Positions 52,901-53,121 of a DNA stretch of 64,000 nucleotides are shown here, one piece after another. Numbering within the stretch: the first letter of the stretch is position 1; each line of letters opens with the position of its first letter. Origin of the DNA: Prorocentrum cordatum (taxonomy: Eukaryota; Sar; Dinophyceae; Prorocentrales; Prorocentraceae). The stretch lies in NCBI GenBank assembly GCA_963575745.1, contig CAUYUJ010016057.1:195196-259195 (forward strand), written 5' to 3'. The position numbers were made by a program, and so were the translations under genes. A model generated the notes under the pieces. That model was not told where the DNA came from, searched no databases, and was given only the letters and a program-made list of their open reading frames with translations.

Positions 52901-53121
52901 GAGGGTCGGTGCATCGCCCCCTGAGCCTGTCGCCCTCTGACGCTGCCCCTCAGGAGTGGGCCGACGCCCACGTCGGCATCAACTGCTTCGGCGCCTCCGC
53001 GCCAGGGGACACCTGCCTCTACAAGTTTGGCTTCAGCGTCCCGAACGTCGTGTACTGCGCCCTGCGCCGCCTCAAGGGCGACACGGGCGTGCTCTCGGAC
53101 GGCAGCCAGGGCAAGCACTGA
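1772..53121 (+). CDS. TKT: Transketolase, 5'-truncated by the window, eight visible exons
   Basis: Transketolase moves two-carbon ketol units between sugar phosphates in the Calvin cycle and the pentose phosphate pathway, using thiamine diphosphate and a divalent metal. Joined exons: 1772-1873, 3833-3880, 13038-13085, 26221-26256, 34906-35009, 46738-46801, 51803-52729, 52954-53121. They give about 498 in-frame residues whose order follows bacterial, plant and yeast transketolases: [61 protein letters not shown] with the catalytic Glu, THDS and GEDGPTHQP, then FGASAPG near the C-terminus. Codons end mostly in G or C, unlike the surrounding repeats. The family is usually 650-700 residues, so about 180-190 N-terminal residues, any transit peptide and the promoter lie upstream. 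Plastid versus cytosolic location therefore cannot be decided. Identity is nearly certain; the exon 7 donor is the only doubtful boundary. Confidence 0.95.
2089..2290 (+). repeat. Dispersed intronic repeat, module A (intron 1 copy)
   Basis: It begins CCTCCACAATT directly after a TCC tract and ends CATTTTCGG. The same order of blocks appears at 45515-45739 in intron 5: CCTCCACAATT, AATRCTACTCTCC, GCGYATTGT, ACAGGATTCC, CATTTCTG, TTCC.AATCGTG.TCCC, then GCAGCG.GGG. Identity looks around 65-70% with gaps, so this is an old family. Function unknown; it could be a non-autonomous element or an introner remnant. Confidence 0.7.
2833..2940 (+). repeat. Dispersed intronic repeat, module B (intron 1 copy)
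   Basis: The core GGTAAGGGATGGGGGGGAGG, followed by GTAGGACGTCAGATATGACG and GAGCGCACCTAGCTTG, matches 46203-46275 in intron 5 with about three differences in some 70 bases. That is far tighter than module A. A broken copy lies at 25561-25650 in intron 3. All copies run into CCT-rich sequence. Confidence 0.85.
3366..3572 (+). repeat. (TCC)n polypyrimidine tract, ~200 bp
   Basis: TCC/TCT trinucleotides run almost unbroken apart from a short TGC run near 3505-3522. It lies about 260 bases before the exon b acceptor. It produces artificial poly-Ser, poly-Glu and poly-Gly frames. Confidence 0.95.
3833..3880 (+). CDS. TKT: Transketolase exon b (48 nt)
   Basis: Sixteen codons in phase 0 encode a block with [11 protein letters not shown], the equivalent of the V..(D/E)GHD...I segment after YGW in transketolases. 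The acceptor is GGCGAG before GTG. The donor after GCG at 3878-3880 is GC (GCGCCC). It splices to exon c to give IRA-AIAAAK, matching the family pattern IRAAIEEAK. Confidence 0.9.
4240..7640. repeat. Degenerate CTTGGG/GGGGCCTC-rich satellite
   Basis: Variants of TCTTGGGGGCCTCTTGGG, with GTCTTGGAGC and CGTCTTGG, recur every 10-25 bases over most of this span. Landmark islands repeat inside it: TCGAAAT plus TTCGGGTTCCC near 4773, a similar block near 5685, and CATCTCACACGCC near 5353 with GTCTCACACGCC near 6171. The same family recurs at 35900-36450 in intron 5. It opens long Pro/Arg/Lys-rich frames on the minus strand that are not genes. The patch at 5890-6120 and 6260-6440 is less repetitive and has no recognisable gene. 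Confidence 0.75.
7640..8220. repeat. Composite satellite, block 1, with collagen-like minisatellite
   Basis: It carries CCCGCCCTCCCAACACAGAA, then a 15-18 bp minisatellite of GTGCGCCACGTGTTCC variants (7785-7905), then one 135-140 bp unit containing CAATATGCTGGCACCCC and CAGATTTGGA. The same order of blocks recurs at 9190-9960. The minisatellite reads as Gly/Pro/Ala-rich peptide in several frames, which is an artefact. Confidence 0.7.
8220..9060. other. GC-rich sequence without a recognised gene
   Basis: Frames over 100 codons exist on both strands, but they show no known motif, overlap one another and follow the base composition. A minus-strand frame of 351 codons (7974-9029) runs through two different satellite blocks, which argues against coding. 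Confidence 0.5.
9190..9960. repeat. Composite satellite, block 2
   Basis: It repeats block 1: CCCGAGTTTCAGCATAT, the GTGCGCCA..TGCTCCA minisatellite (9290-9410), then two units of a 135-140 bp satellite (about 9505-9650 and 9650-9800). A typical unit has GGCAATATGCCAGCAACCCC, GACAAATTCGAAGTGATC and GATGGTGGGCCTGC. It ends in CTCACTCCCTCCC and CCAACACA like block 1. Confidence 0.7.
10098..10490 (+). repeat. (CAT/TCA)n microsatellite, ~390 bp
   Basis: TCATCA trinucleotides with TTC and CTC variants are nearly pure CAT from about 10405 to 10475. It is the complement of the GAT repeat type seen at 1040 and 13740. Poly-His, poly-Asp and Ile-rich frames are artefacts of it. Confidence 0.95.
10630..11000. 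repeat. 135-140 bp satellite, three tandem units
   Basis: Units share GGGATGGTGGGCCTGCA, GGCAA..TG, CCCCTCCGTC, GTGATCGCGGGGCG and CAGATTTGGAT..., ending in a T-rich AGTGTATTTTTT. The first unit lacks its middle. It is the same family as in blocks 7930-8070 and 9505-9800. Confidence 0.75.
10993..11400. repeat. Duplicated ~110 bp leader of the octanucleotide array
   Basis: CAGAGCTTGCYTCTGTAGGG, followed by ATTCATATGGTTAGGT and then CACGCCCGGGTGCCC steps, occurs at 10993-11105 and again at 11287-11405. Each copy is followed by CCCTATAG repeats, so the two together form a higher-order unit of about 290 bp. Confidence 0.85.
11110..11730. repeat. (CCCTATAG)n octanucleotide arrays
   Basis: Blocks of AGCCCTAT repeated with 8 bp period and variants such as CCCTACAG, CCCTGTAG and CCCAATAG run at 11110-11260 and 11405-11730. 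Each unit holds the palindrome CTATAG. It resembles, but is not, the seven-base CCCTAAA telomere repeat. Confidence 0.9.
11846..11915. repeat. Inverted repeat, 12 bp stem
   Basis: TTACTGACTGCA at 11846-11857 pairs with TGCAGTCAGTAA at 11904-11915 across a 46-base loop. A second CTGCAGTAATCAGTAA inside the loop can compete for pairing. It could be a relic of terminal inverted repeats; role unknown. Confidence 0.6.
11971..12246 (+). CDS. Orphan 91-codon frame inside intron 2, uncertain
   Basis: It is a single ATG-to-TGA frame in one of the few non-repetitive parts of intron 2. The peptide has a charged N-terminal third (Arg/Glu-rich) and a balanced C-terminal part with [13 protein letters not shown] and EFVRYMWTV that looks more protein-like than the surrounding frames. 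No family is recognised. It could be a fragment of a mobile-element protein, since a MITE-like element starts 265 bases further on. It is short enough to arise by chance. Confidence 0.25.
   Translation: MRRRTLVPDVEGEREEVAAGEVTRRQERCAKQRKFVDHDNYCVDMLNKVSTALGNAMQDGPKGADAIRAISSNVGEFVRYMWTVTNAVRAD
12511..12799. mobile_element. MITE-like element with ~38-65 bp inverted ends, plus an extra end
   Basis: The left end ATTCGAGTAGGGGATCGGCT...TTTACCCC (12511-12548) is the inverse of GGGGTGAATC...CACTCGATT (about 12655-12692). The inversion extends inward through CCCGTCGAA and its partner TTCGGCGGG, leaving an element near 182 bp. A third copy of the end, in the same orientation as the right end, lies at 12762-12799 and differs from the inverse of the left end at about five of 38 bases. 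A relative lies at 44000-44176. Confidence 0.65.
13038..13085 (+). CDS. TKT: Transketolase exon c (48 nt)
   Basis: Sixteen codons in phase 0 encode [16 protein letters not shown], the equivalent of AI.EAK.VTDKPSLI in other transketolases. The acceptor is GGCAAG before GCC. The donor after AAG at 13083-13085 is GC (GCTGTG). Both flanking introns exceed 9 kb. Confidence 0.92.
13130..13262 (+). repeat. (TCC)n tract, imperfect duplication
   Basis: Two nearly identical CCTCCTTTTCCTCCCTCTTCC blocks surround CCCCATCACTTC, near 13125 and 13211, spaced about 85 bases, within TCC repeats. Confidence 0.8.
13440..14060 (+). repeat. Microsatellite cluster: GGA, then GATGAG, then GAT/CTG
   Basis: GGA/AGG repeats (13440-13535) change to GATGAG hexamers (13545-13735), then to CTG and GAT triplets (13736-14060). 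Long Met-rich and His-rich frames here are artefacts. The following LINE fragment starts close to its end. Confidence 0.9.
14230..15381 (+). pseudogene. LINE fragment A: apurinic-type endonuclease domain, broken
   Basis: Translated blocks resemble the endonuclease of non-LTR retrotransposons: DAITLVGTQ near 14345, [26 protein letters not shown] near 14730 (the position of the GDxND/GDFN motif) and DHGPLHVEF near 15060 (the SDHxP motif). A stop codon follows DGLG at 14759-14761, and the frame changes near 15005. The endonuclease nicks target DNA for target-primed reverse transcription. No reverse transcriptase follows, so the copy is cut off on its 3' side. The family assignment is from motif order only. 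Confidence 0.6.
16350..17150 (+). pseudogene. LINE B endonuclease region
   Basis: Motifs in three frames: [11 protein letters not shown] and [10 protein letters not shown] (16350-16485), [18 protein letters not shown] (16565-16620), [12 protein letters not shown] (16840-16880, the GDFN motif), EMHQPEMTF, and ALSDHSP (17115-17135, the catalytic SDHxP end). The frame shifts between them near 16500, 16850 and 17030 show that it is inactive. Confidence 0.65.
17963..18789 (+). pseudogene. LINE B reverse transcriptase
   Basis: The finger region has [20 protein letters not shown] and [15 protein letters not shown], a block typical of dinoflagellate LINEs. After a frame change near 18320 come motif [17 protein letters not shown] (about 18340-18390), [14 protein letters not shown] (18520-18560) and motif C as FAND (18622-18633), where FADD is expected. 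The first catalytic Asp is therefore Asn. Confidence 0.75.
18790..19933 (+). pseudogene. LINE B C-terminal region
   Basis: Protein-like segments alternate between frames. A Cys-rich block [20 protein letters not shown] lies near 19590-19650, and the last segment (about 19673-19933) contains [20 protein letters not shown] and [10 protein letters not shown]. Such Cys-rich tails are common after the reverse transcriptase of LINEs and probably bind RNA or DNA; here that is inference. Confidence 0.5.
20050..20815 (+). other. Probable 3' untranslated part of LINE B
   Basis: The sequence is T-rich and less GC-rich than its neighbours. Hydrophobic frames such as the one at 20070-20456 reflect the T-rich composition. 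No gene is recognised. Confidence 0.4.
21600..21900 (-). pseudogene. LINE C RNase H-like block
   Basis: The minus frame contains [20 protein letters not shown] and [19 protein letters not shown]. This follows the pattern of an RNase H domain after a TDGS strand (RFRR.GWG ... RAEL.A....L). The TDGS itself is degraded and Glu of RAEL reads as Lys, so activity is unlikely. Confidence 0.5.
22189..22437 (-). pseudogene. LINE C reverse transcriptase fragment (motif A)
   Basis: The 82-codon minus frame has [20 protein letters not shown], matching the (A/V)LLDL.K.YD.V motif A of dinoflagellate LINE reverse transcriptases, with the catalytic Asp in LDL. Motif C is not found, so the domain is incomplete. 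Confidence 0.5.
22743..22815 (+). repeat. (TCC)n tract inside LINE C
   Basis: TCC triplets with TTTTCC interruptions lie within the minus-strand LINE, showing that the microsatellite expanded or inserted after the element arrived. Confidence 0.85.
23000..23560 (-). pseudogene. LINE C endonuclease N-terminal part
   Basis: On the minus strand, [18 protein letters not shown] (about 23480-23425) is the usual start of a LINE endonuclease (N..W). It is followed by [19 protein letters not shown] (about 23270-23220) and, in another frame, [11 protein letters not shown] (23040-23005), the GDFN motif. It is broken by frame changes. Confidence 0.65.
23600..24918 (-). pseudogene. LINE C ORF1-like region with coiled coil
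   Basis: Two overlapping open segments on the minus strand: 24918-23962 (318 codons) and 23951-23004 (first part). The first has a Cys pair EACAFCGH in another frame near 24640, then a long heptad-like stretch with [16 protein letters not shown] and [20 protein letters not shown] (about 24360-24190). The second has [14 protein letters not shown] and [19 protein letters not shown]. Coiled-coil ORF1 proteins of LINEs bind their RNA; the role here is inferred. A frame change separates the two near 23960. Confidence 0.55.
25125..25255 (+). repeat. Dispersed intronic repeat, module A (intron 3 copy, partial)
   Basis: GGTCCCGCTGCAGCTTGGGC and CCGTCGTTCAACATGGCGTT, followed by CTCGCTCCAGCGCGGG, match 45705-45795 in intron 5 at roughly 80%. 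The preceding TTCAAACTGGCGG corresponds to the TTCAAAATGCTGC unit of that copy. Confidence 0.8.
25325..25515 (+). repeat. (CTG)n and (TCC)n tract
   Basis: A short GCTGCTGCT run (25338-25363) is followed by TCC repeats with TCG and TCA variants to 25515. It lies between modules A and B of the dispersed repeat, in the same relative place as the CCA tract of the intron 5 copy. Confidence 0.9.
25561..25650 (+). repeat. Dispersed intronic repeat, module B (intron 3 copy, interrupted)
   Basis: GTCAGGCATGACGCG and GCGCACCTAGCCTGTCCCCT match the two halves of module B in introns 1 and 5. Some 50-60 unrelated bases separate them. Confidence 0.65.
25975..26205 (+). repeat. (TCC)n-rich pyrimidine tract before the exon d acceptor
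   Basis: TCC/TCG/TTC triplets run almost to the splice acceptor (CCTGCAG at 26214-26220) and may serve as an oversized polypyrimidine tract. Confidence 0.8.
26221..26256 (+). CDS. TKT: Transketolase exon d, 36-nt microexon
   Basis: Twelve codons in phase 0 encode [12 protein letters not shown], matching the family block (K)T.IG(F/Y)GSPNK. The acceptor is CTGCAG before GTG. The donor after AAG at 26254-26256 is GC (GCCCCG). The flanking introns are 13.1 and 8.6 kb, an extreme case of exon definition. Confidence 0.93.
27350..27480 (+). repeat. TCG/TCC-rich tract
   Basis: CTCGTCCTCGTGCTCG and CCTCCTCC repeats on + give Glu/Asp/His-rich and Arg-rich frames on the minus strand that are not genes. 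Confidence 0.75.
27660..27850 (+). repeat. AT-rich ATACAT repeat followed by (GA)n
   Basis: CATACATCGATA and TATATACATACATA units (27685-27770) are followed by AGAGAGAG tracts (27775-27835). It is a sharp AT-rich island in GC-rich surroundings. Confidence 0.85.
28430..29605. repeat. Tandem duplication, ~700 bp period, two diverged copies
   Basis: AGAAGGTTGAGCCGTCTCCG at 28453 recurs near 29143, GAGGCAGGCCGCTCCC at 28682 recurs near 29392, and TGGGGCCGCYTGCGGCGGGA recurs at 28826 and 29543. The minus-strand frame of 413 codons over 28055-29296 is Ser/Pro/Arg-rich. It contains [18 protein letters not shown], which is faintly like a retroelement Gag start, but no zinc knuckle or other domain supports that. 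Confidence 0.65.
30625..30775. repeat. GACGCACGCGC minisatellite
   Basis: GCGCGACGCAC and GAGCGACGCGC units of about 10-12 bp repeat with CpG-dense sequence. Ala/Arg/Thr-rich frames here follow from the repeat. Confidence 0.8.
30950..31110 (+). repeat. Pyrimidine-rich low-complexity tract
   Basis: TCC, CCTCT and TTCCCC runs on the + strand with no coding signal. Confidence 0.6.
31310..31580 (+). repeat. Degenerate (GTCGTG/GGTGGTC)n tract
   Basis: GTGGTCGTGGTCGTGG-like hexamers with C and T variants give Val-rich frames on + and Asp/His-rich frames on -. The same family appears at 34655-34860. Confidence 0.75.
32450..32750 (+). other. T- and CT-rich unique sequence
   Basis: An island of lower GC with CTCTACT and TCTACT-like words. 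No gene, RNA or element is recognised. Confidence 0.4.
32820..33000 (+). repeat. CCTCC/CTTCC pyrimidine tract
   Basis: Mixed TCC, TTCC and CCCTCC repeats make the + strand almost purely pyrimidine for about 180 bases. Confidence 0.8.
33085..33390 (+). repeat. ~84 bp degenerate tandem repeat related to module A
   Basis: Units begin GGAGGG and run into TTTTCAAAATGTGGCTATCGC (33126), GTTTCAAAGTGCGGCTCTCG (33213) and TTTTCAAATTGAGACTCTTG (33294). Spacing is about 81-87 bases. The TTTCAAAATGC.GCTCTCGC word followed by GGCGCC is also the core of module A in intron 5 (45645-45690). Confidence 0.7.
33718..33870 (+). repeat. (CTC)n/(TCC)n tract
   Basis: Pure CTC triplets at 33720-33770 are followed by imperfect CCTCC. 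No gene is seen. Confidence 0.85.
34220..34410 (+). repeat. CTCTCT and CCTCCT pyrimidine tracts
   Basis: CTCTCTCTCTCTC at 34222-34236 and a second block at 34315-34410 with CTCACCCTCCTCCTT units spaced about 15 bases. Confidence 0.75.
34655..34865 (+). repeat. Degenerate (GTCGTG/GTGGTC)n tract before exon e
   Basis: GTCGTCGCGTCGTCGTGG occurs twice near 34657 and 34689, followed by GTGGTCGTGGGGG-like variants. It ends about 40 bases before the exon e acceptor. Confidence 0.8.
34906..35009 (+). CDS. TKT: Transketolase exon e (104 nt)
   Basis: It starts in phase 0 with GCC and ends two bases into a Ser codon completed by exon f. It encodes [31 protein letters not shown] and part of Ser, matching HGAPLG and LGW.Y.PFEIP of the family; His of HGAPLG contributes to the active site. 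The acceptor is CAGCGAAG before GCC. The donor is GC (GCCAAC). Confidence 0.95.
35267..35295. repeat. (AT)n microsatellite
   Basis: About 14 AT dinucleotides flanked by ATACAT and ATTGCG. Confidence 0.95.
35900..36450. repeat. CTTGGG-rich satellite, intron 5 copy
   Basis: GGGGGCCTCTTGGGGCTTCT and related words recur as in 4240-7640. They include the shared landmark TCGAATTGGTGGTTCGTGTT followed by CCCTCTCTTGGG (36031-36065), which parallels 4773 and 5685. The copia element is inserted at its end. Confidence 0.75.
36458..36551 (+). repeat. 5' LTR of the copia element (94 bp)
   Basis: It starts TGATCGGGTAGCTCT and ends CGTATATCA. It differs from the 3' copy at about seven positions, so insertion is not recent. 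LTRs this short are unusual. Confidence 0.85.
36552..36571 (+). promoter_or_regulatory. Probable tRNA primer-binding site
   Basis: TGGTAGCGCGGAGC lies immediately after the LTR and, with the following GAGGTT, resembles the TGGTAT-CAGAGC..GGTT initiator-Met primer site of plant copia elements. The tRNA itself cannot be named from this window. Confidence 0.55.
36807..38090 (+). pseudogene. Copia Gag with two CCHC zinc knuckles, frame-broken
   Basis: The first frame (36807-37412) has a Gln-rich coiled start ([18 protein letters not shown]), then [10 protein letters not shown] and [14 protein letters not shown], the typical Gag capsid start. The frame changes by one base near 37355 to continue as [18 protein letters not shown]. 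Two zinc knuckles follow, both C-x2-C-x4-H-x4-[15 protein letters not shown] (37786-37828) and [14 protein letters not shown] (37943-37984). The stretch between them is Lys/Gly-rich and probably binds RNA. The +/-1 shift might be programmed, but with other breaks around it decay is more likely. Confidence 0.85.
38090..38611 (+). pseudogene. Copia aspartic protease
   Basis: It lies in the same frame as the second half of Gag. The active-site motif is [14 protein letters not shown], with Asp-Ser-Gly at 38120-38128. A later hydrophobic block, [13 protein letters not shown], is the usual C-terminal part. The enzyme cuts the polyprotein. The frame ends at 38611 inside GKKRLCPFG, before the integrase zinc domain. 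Confidence 0.8.
38620..39660 (+). pseudogene. Copia integrase, stop codon at the third catalytic position
   Basis: The zinc-binding remainder is [18 protein letters not shown] (38930-38985). The first catalytic Asp is in [17 protein letters not shown] (about 39092-39140). After a frame change, the second is in [12 protein letters not shown] (about 39210-39245). Thirty-nine residues later YDSASNDLA ends in TAG at 39345-39347, where the family has Glu (N.LAE.A). [15 protein letters not shown] continues in frame after the stop. Further on are FGEIIVFLP and [11 protein letters not shown] (39550-39640). The enzyme cannot be made whole. Confidence 0.8.
39769..41391 (+). CDS. Pol segment: zinc-binding block plus cytosine-MTase-like domain
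   Basis: This 540-codon open frame is the longest intact piece of the element. It starts with a C-x2-C-x11-H-x3-C block ([10 protein letters not shown]...[10 protein letters not shown], 39934-39996). After a Pro/Ala-rich linker (40080-40390) comes a domain with [11 protein letters not shown] (about 40456-40488), [29 protein letters not shown] (40606-40660), [12 protein letters not shown] (40762-40797) and ECDQCAYGL (about 40850-40875), then [10 protein letters not shown] and CPGCVRHC. The order SxLxGPG, GSPxC..WS, (E)xPxxxxSW, DQCxxG resembles motifs I, IV and VI and the phage-type ending of cytosine-C5 methyltransferases. The motif IV Cys is at 40627-40629, but Pro-Cys reads Met-Cys. Function is inferred. 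It ends in TGA just before the reverse transcriptase. Confidence 0.6.
   Translation: MDADPRQARERSHPDGHRRTFCRPCRAAAEGCAGAEPRSVYIRRNVGLAKYGSTDGCPGCLAARTNAAAKAHSSECRERIQQAMANDPELAPRVFGAAARQLEAADRAPVRQEGEGSWAPLQAASPAEAPMEVDRPGRRAAPRRGSPAELTQASRRRLAAPGGPAPLAPAVSGEQPGAPAQAPATPRAQAAGPSGLLQAPPGAGGAMGANWLELCALLAAFGDWRLAVSELCGPGRFTSRSSAFDLEPGTAYGIRTGCDFSQEGDRQRAQATIELEQPLLVTGSPMCAPWSNLQALNVFQGVGANAIMERGVVHLVFCAERYKEQIKAGRLFLHEQPASSRSWRLWMIREIAEMPGVHYVECDQCAYGLWCNDAIGPALVKKPTGWLTNSAEIARELTRRCPGCVRHCQTVGLGRRGMRTIERYPTKLVAAVLRGQRREAIARGQLGALEAGPHLDEPQVWGAYPEYYTEIVDNIIGAALDPELVAAGRKEVMEFLRGLGAYVYDTKQHCREETGRDPVPMIWVGVNKGDDRKPNVRCRL
41392..41922 (+). pseudogene. Copia reverse transcriptase (RVT_2 type)
   Basis: It is in frame with the preceding segment after the TGA at 41389-41391. 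Motif A is [20 protein letters not shown] with Asp in LDI (about 41534-41590), followed by [17 protein letters not shown]. Motif C is [10 protein letters not shown] (41794-41823), so the second Asp of the usual DD pair is Asn. It copies element RNA into DNA in intact relatives. The frame breaks near 41890 and continues as EVVCLN and [14 protein letters not shown] in the next segment. Confidence 0.85.
41894..42811 (+). pseudogene. Copia reverse transcriptase end and RNase H (Ty1 type)
   Basis: The frame starts inside the thumb region ([18 protein letters not shown]). RNase H follows with [19 protein letters not shown] (about 42325-42385), [18 protein letters not shown] (42427-42480) and the terminal [20 protein letters not shown], matching D.DWAG...RKSTSG, SS.EAE(Y/W) and D..TK.L of copia elements. 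The acidic residues Asp, Glu and Asp can all be matched, so this is the best-kept domain. It ends at TAG, 245 bases before the 3' LTR. Confidence 0.85.
43056..43149 (+). repeat. 3' LTR of the copia element (94 bp)
   Basis: It starts TGACCGGGTAGCTCT and ends CCTATATCA. It is preceded by a purine-rich GGCGGCGAGGAGGG (43041-43054) suited to be the polypurine tract. Confidence 0.85.
43320..43408. repeat. Partial MITE-like end
   Basis: GTCGGCGGGAAAATCAATTC and TGGAGTCAATC, with CCCGTAGATC upstream, resemble the right half of the element at 12511-12692. The left half is missing or too diverged. Confidence 0.4.
44000..44176. mobile_element. MITE-like element, second copy
   Basis: The left end, ATGGGATCGATTACAAAGTT followed by GATTTACCC, and the right end GGGGGTACATCGAC...CTTACTCG are inverted to each other. 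Both align with the ends of 12511-12692, and the length (~177 bp) is nearly the same. Confidence 0.55.
44180..44840. other. GC-rich sequence with no recognised gene
   Basis: Frames on both strands are Arg/Pro/Ala-rich and overlap. A minus-strand frame upstream (43485-43970) contains [20 protein letters not shown], which could be a LINE scrap, but no domain confirms it. A CCACTCCACACC repeat lies at 44657-44690. Confidence 0.4.
44847..44987. mobile_element. GGTACC-ended MITE-like element, copy 1 (141 bp)
   Basis: It starts GGTACCGATACCGCTA and ends TAGCGGCACGGGTACC, which is the inverse with two or three mismatches. The interior GTGCGTTCTGACCA and AATCCAGCGGTGGCGACGAG is shared with copies at 54610-54749 and 55193-55316. 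Confidence 0.75.
45515..45795 (+). repeat. Dispersed intronic repeat, module A (intron 5 copy)
   Basis: CCTCCACAATTACTCAATAG, then ACAGGATTCCCGGGAGTTGG, TTTCAAAATGCTGCTCTCGC and CCCGCTGCAGCGTGGGCC. The first part matches intron 1 (2089-2290) and the last part matches intron 3 (25157-25250). It is the fullest copy in the window. Confidence 0.8.
45833..46113 (+). repeat. (CCA)n microsatellite, ~280 bp
   Basis: CAC/ACC triplets are almost pure, with a few CCCACC steps and CAGCAC variants, ending in CACACGCACG. Poly-His, poly-Thr, poly-Pro, poly-Val, poly-Gly and poly-Trp frames are artefacts. Confidence 0.97.
46172..46275 (+). repeat. Dispersed intronic repeat, module B (intron 5 copy)
   Basis: GGTAAGGGATGGGAGGGAGG, GTAGGACGTCAGATATGACG and GAGCGCACCTAGCTTG are nearly identical to the intron 1 copy at 2863-2935. 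It leads into a CCTCC tract and lies about 460 bases before the exon f acceptor. Confidence 0.85.
46738..46801 (+). CDS. TKT: Transketolase exon f (64 nt)
   Basis: Its first base completes the Ser codon begun in exon e. It then encodes [20 protein letters not shown] and Lys, the helical stretch V...F......G...EAEWN of the family. The acceptor is CCCCGACAG before C. The donor after AAG at 46799-46801 is GC (GCGCAC). Exon e plus exon f is 168 nt, so the frame is kept. Confidence 0.93.
46861..46915 (+). repeat. T-rich tract near the intron 6 donor
   Basis: TTTTTTTTTGTTTG and TTTTTTGATTTTTTG runs are about 85% T over 50 bases in GC-rich surroundings, starting 59 bases after the donor. It could be the complement of a poly(A) tail from a minus-strand insertion. 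Confidence 0.6.
46925..47010. repeat. Short tandem duplication
   Basis: TGGACCCCTTCCCCGGGAC and TGGACCCCGTCCCCGGGAC occur about 47 bases apart, each following CCC.AGATG. Confidence 0.75.
47395..48840. repeat. Minisatellite array A, ~85-94 bp unit, about 16 copies
   Basis: The unit contains CCCCTCTGGTGTCGAGAAAG, TGCCACGCCTGCCACGC and GCCGCGGTGAGAGACCACCC. The first half of the array uses the CTCTCCGACCCTGGCACGCA form and the second half the CTGCGAGCGTGTCACGGATA form, so two subfamilies meet near 48100. Frames on both strands stay open because many unit lengths are multiples of three. The 394-codon minus frame (47689-48873) is only repeats. Confidence 0.92.
48979..49085. repeat. (GT)n microsatellites
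   Basis: Two GT runs of about 12 and 20 dinucleotides are separated by GCGCGCCCGCATGCGTGTG and TTGTGTCTTGTG. Confidence 0.95.
49555..51560 (+). repeat. Minisatellite array B, 90 bp unit, with 245 bp higher-order repeat
   Basis: The unit contains GGCCACGAAACGTGTGAGG, GTGTGCCGAAATGAGCGG, CTGGGACGCATGCGGGCGG and CGCCACTGGGGCCTTCGGTG. Spacing is close to 90 bases. GT microsatellites interrupt it at 49857-49950 and 50343-50370. From about 50410 to 51140 three almost identical 245 bp blocks follow one another (offsets 50457, 50702, 50947). An inverted array of the same unit lies at 60150-61690. Confidence 0.93.
51562..51780 (+). repeat. Flank module of array B: GTGGACGTGCGG, (AGG)n, GTTTCTTCAAAACG
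   Basis: GGACGTGCGGAGAGCAGAGG leads into AGG triplets (51595-51690), then GCGCTGTTTCTTCAAAACGA and GGACCCAACACCACAGGATG. The whole order is found inverted at 56045-56225. A third, more diverged copy of the last block, also inverted, is at 62075-62135. Confidence 0.88.
51803..52729 (+). CDS. TKT: Transketolase exon g (927 nt): pyrimidine-binding and C-terminal domains
   Basis: This is the only large exon. It starts in phase 0 with [16 protein letters not shown]. The pyrimidine-binding domain has [13 protein letters not shown] (about 51985-52035), [10 protein letters not shown] with the Glu that activates thiamine diphosphate (52090-52115), [14 protein letters not shown] and [18 protein letters not shown] (about 52249-52305). 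The C-terminal domain has [24 protein letters not shown] and [10 protein letters not shown]. The acceptor is CTCACAG before GTT. The end is uncertain: GA donor after GWE at 52729, giving [13 protein letters not shown] as in yeast-type enzymes, or GT donor after GWEEFMGN at 52744. Both keep frame and differ by five residues. Confidence 0.95.
52730..52953 (+). other. Intron 7 (224 bp, GA...AG or shorter with GT...AG)
   Basis: AGGAGT occurs at both edges (GGGAG|GAGTTC and CCTCAG|GAGTGG). It contains a degenerate GATCGGCGATA repeat. It is the only short intron and is free of mobile elements. Confidence 0.8.
52954..53121 (+). CDS. TKT: Transketolase exon h (last exon, with stop codon)
   Basis: Fifty-five codons plus TGA (53119-53121). 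It encodes [20 protein letters not shown] and [20 protein letters not shown], the standard ending FGAS.P...LY..FG.T..NVV..A. The acceptor is CCCCTCAG before GAG. The last ten residues ([10 protein letters not shown]) are a short polar tail. Confidence 0.95.
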   Translation, partial: EWADAHVGINCFGASAPGDTCLYKFGFSVPNVVYCALRRLKGDTGVLSDGSQGKH

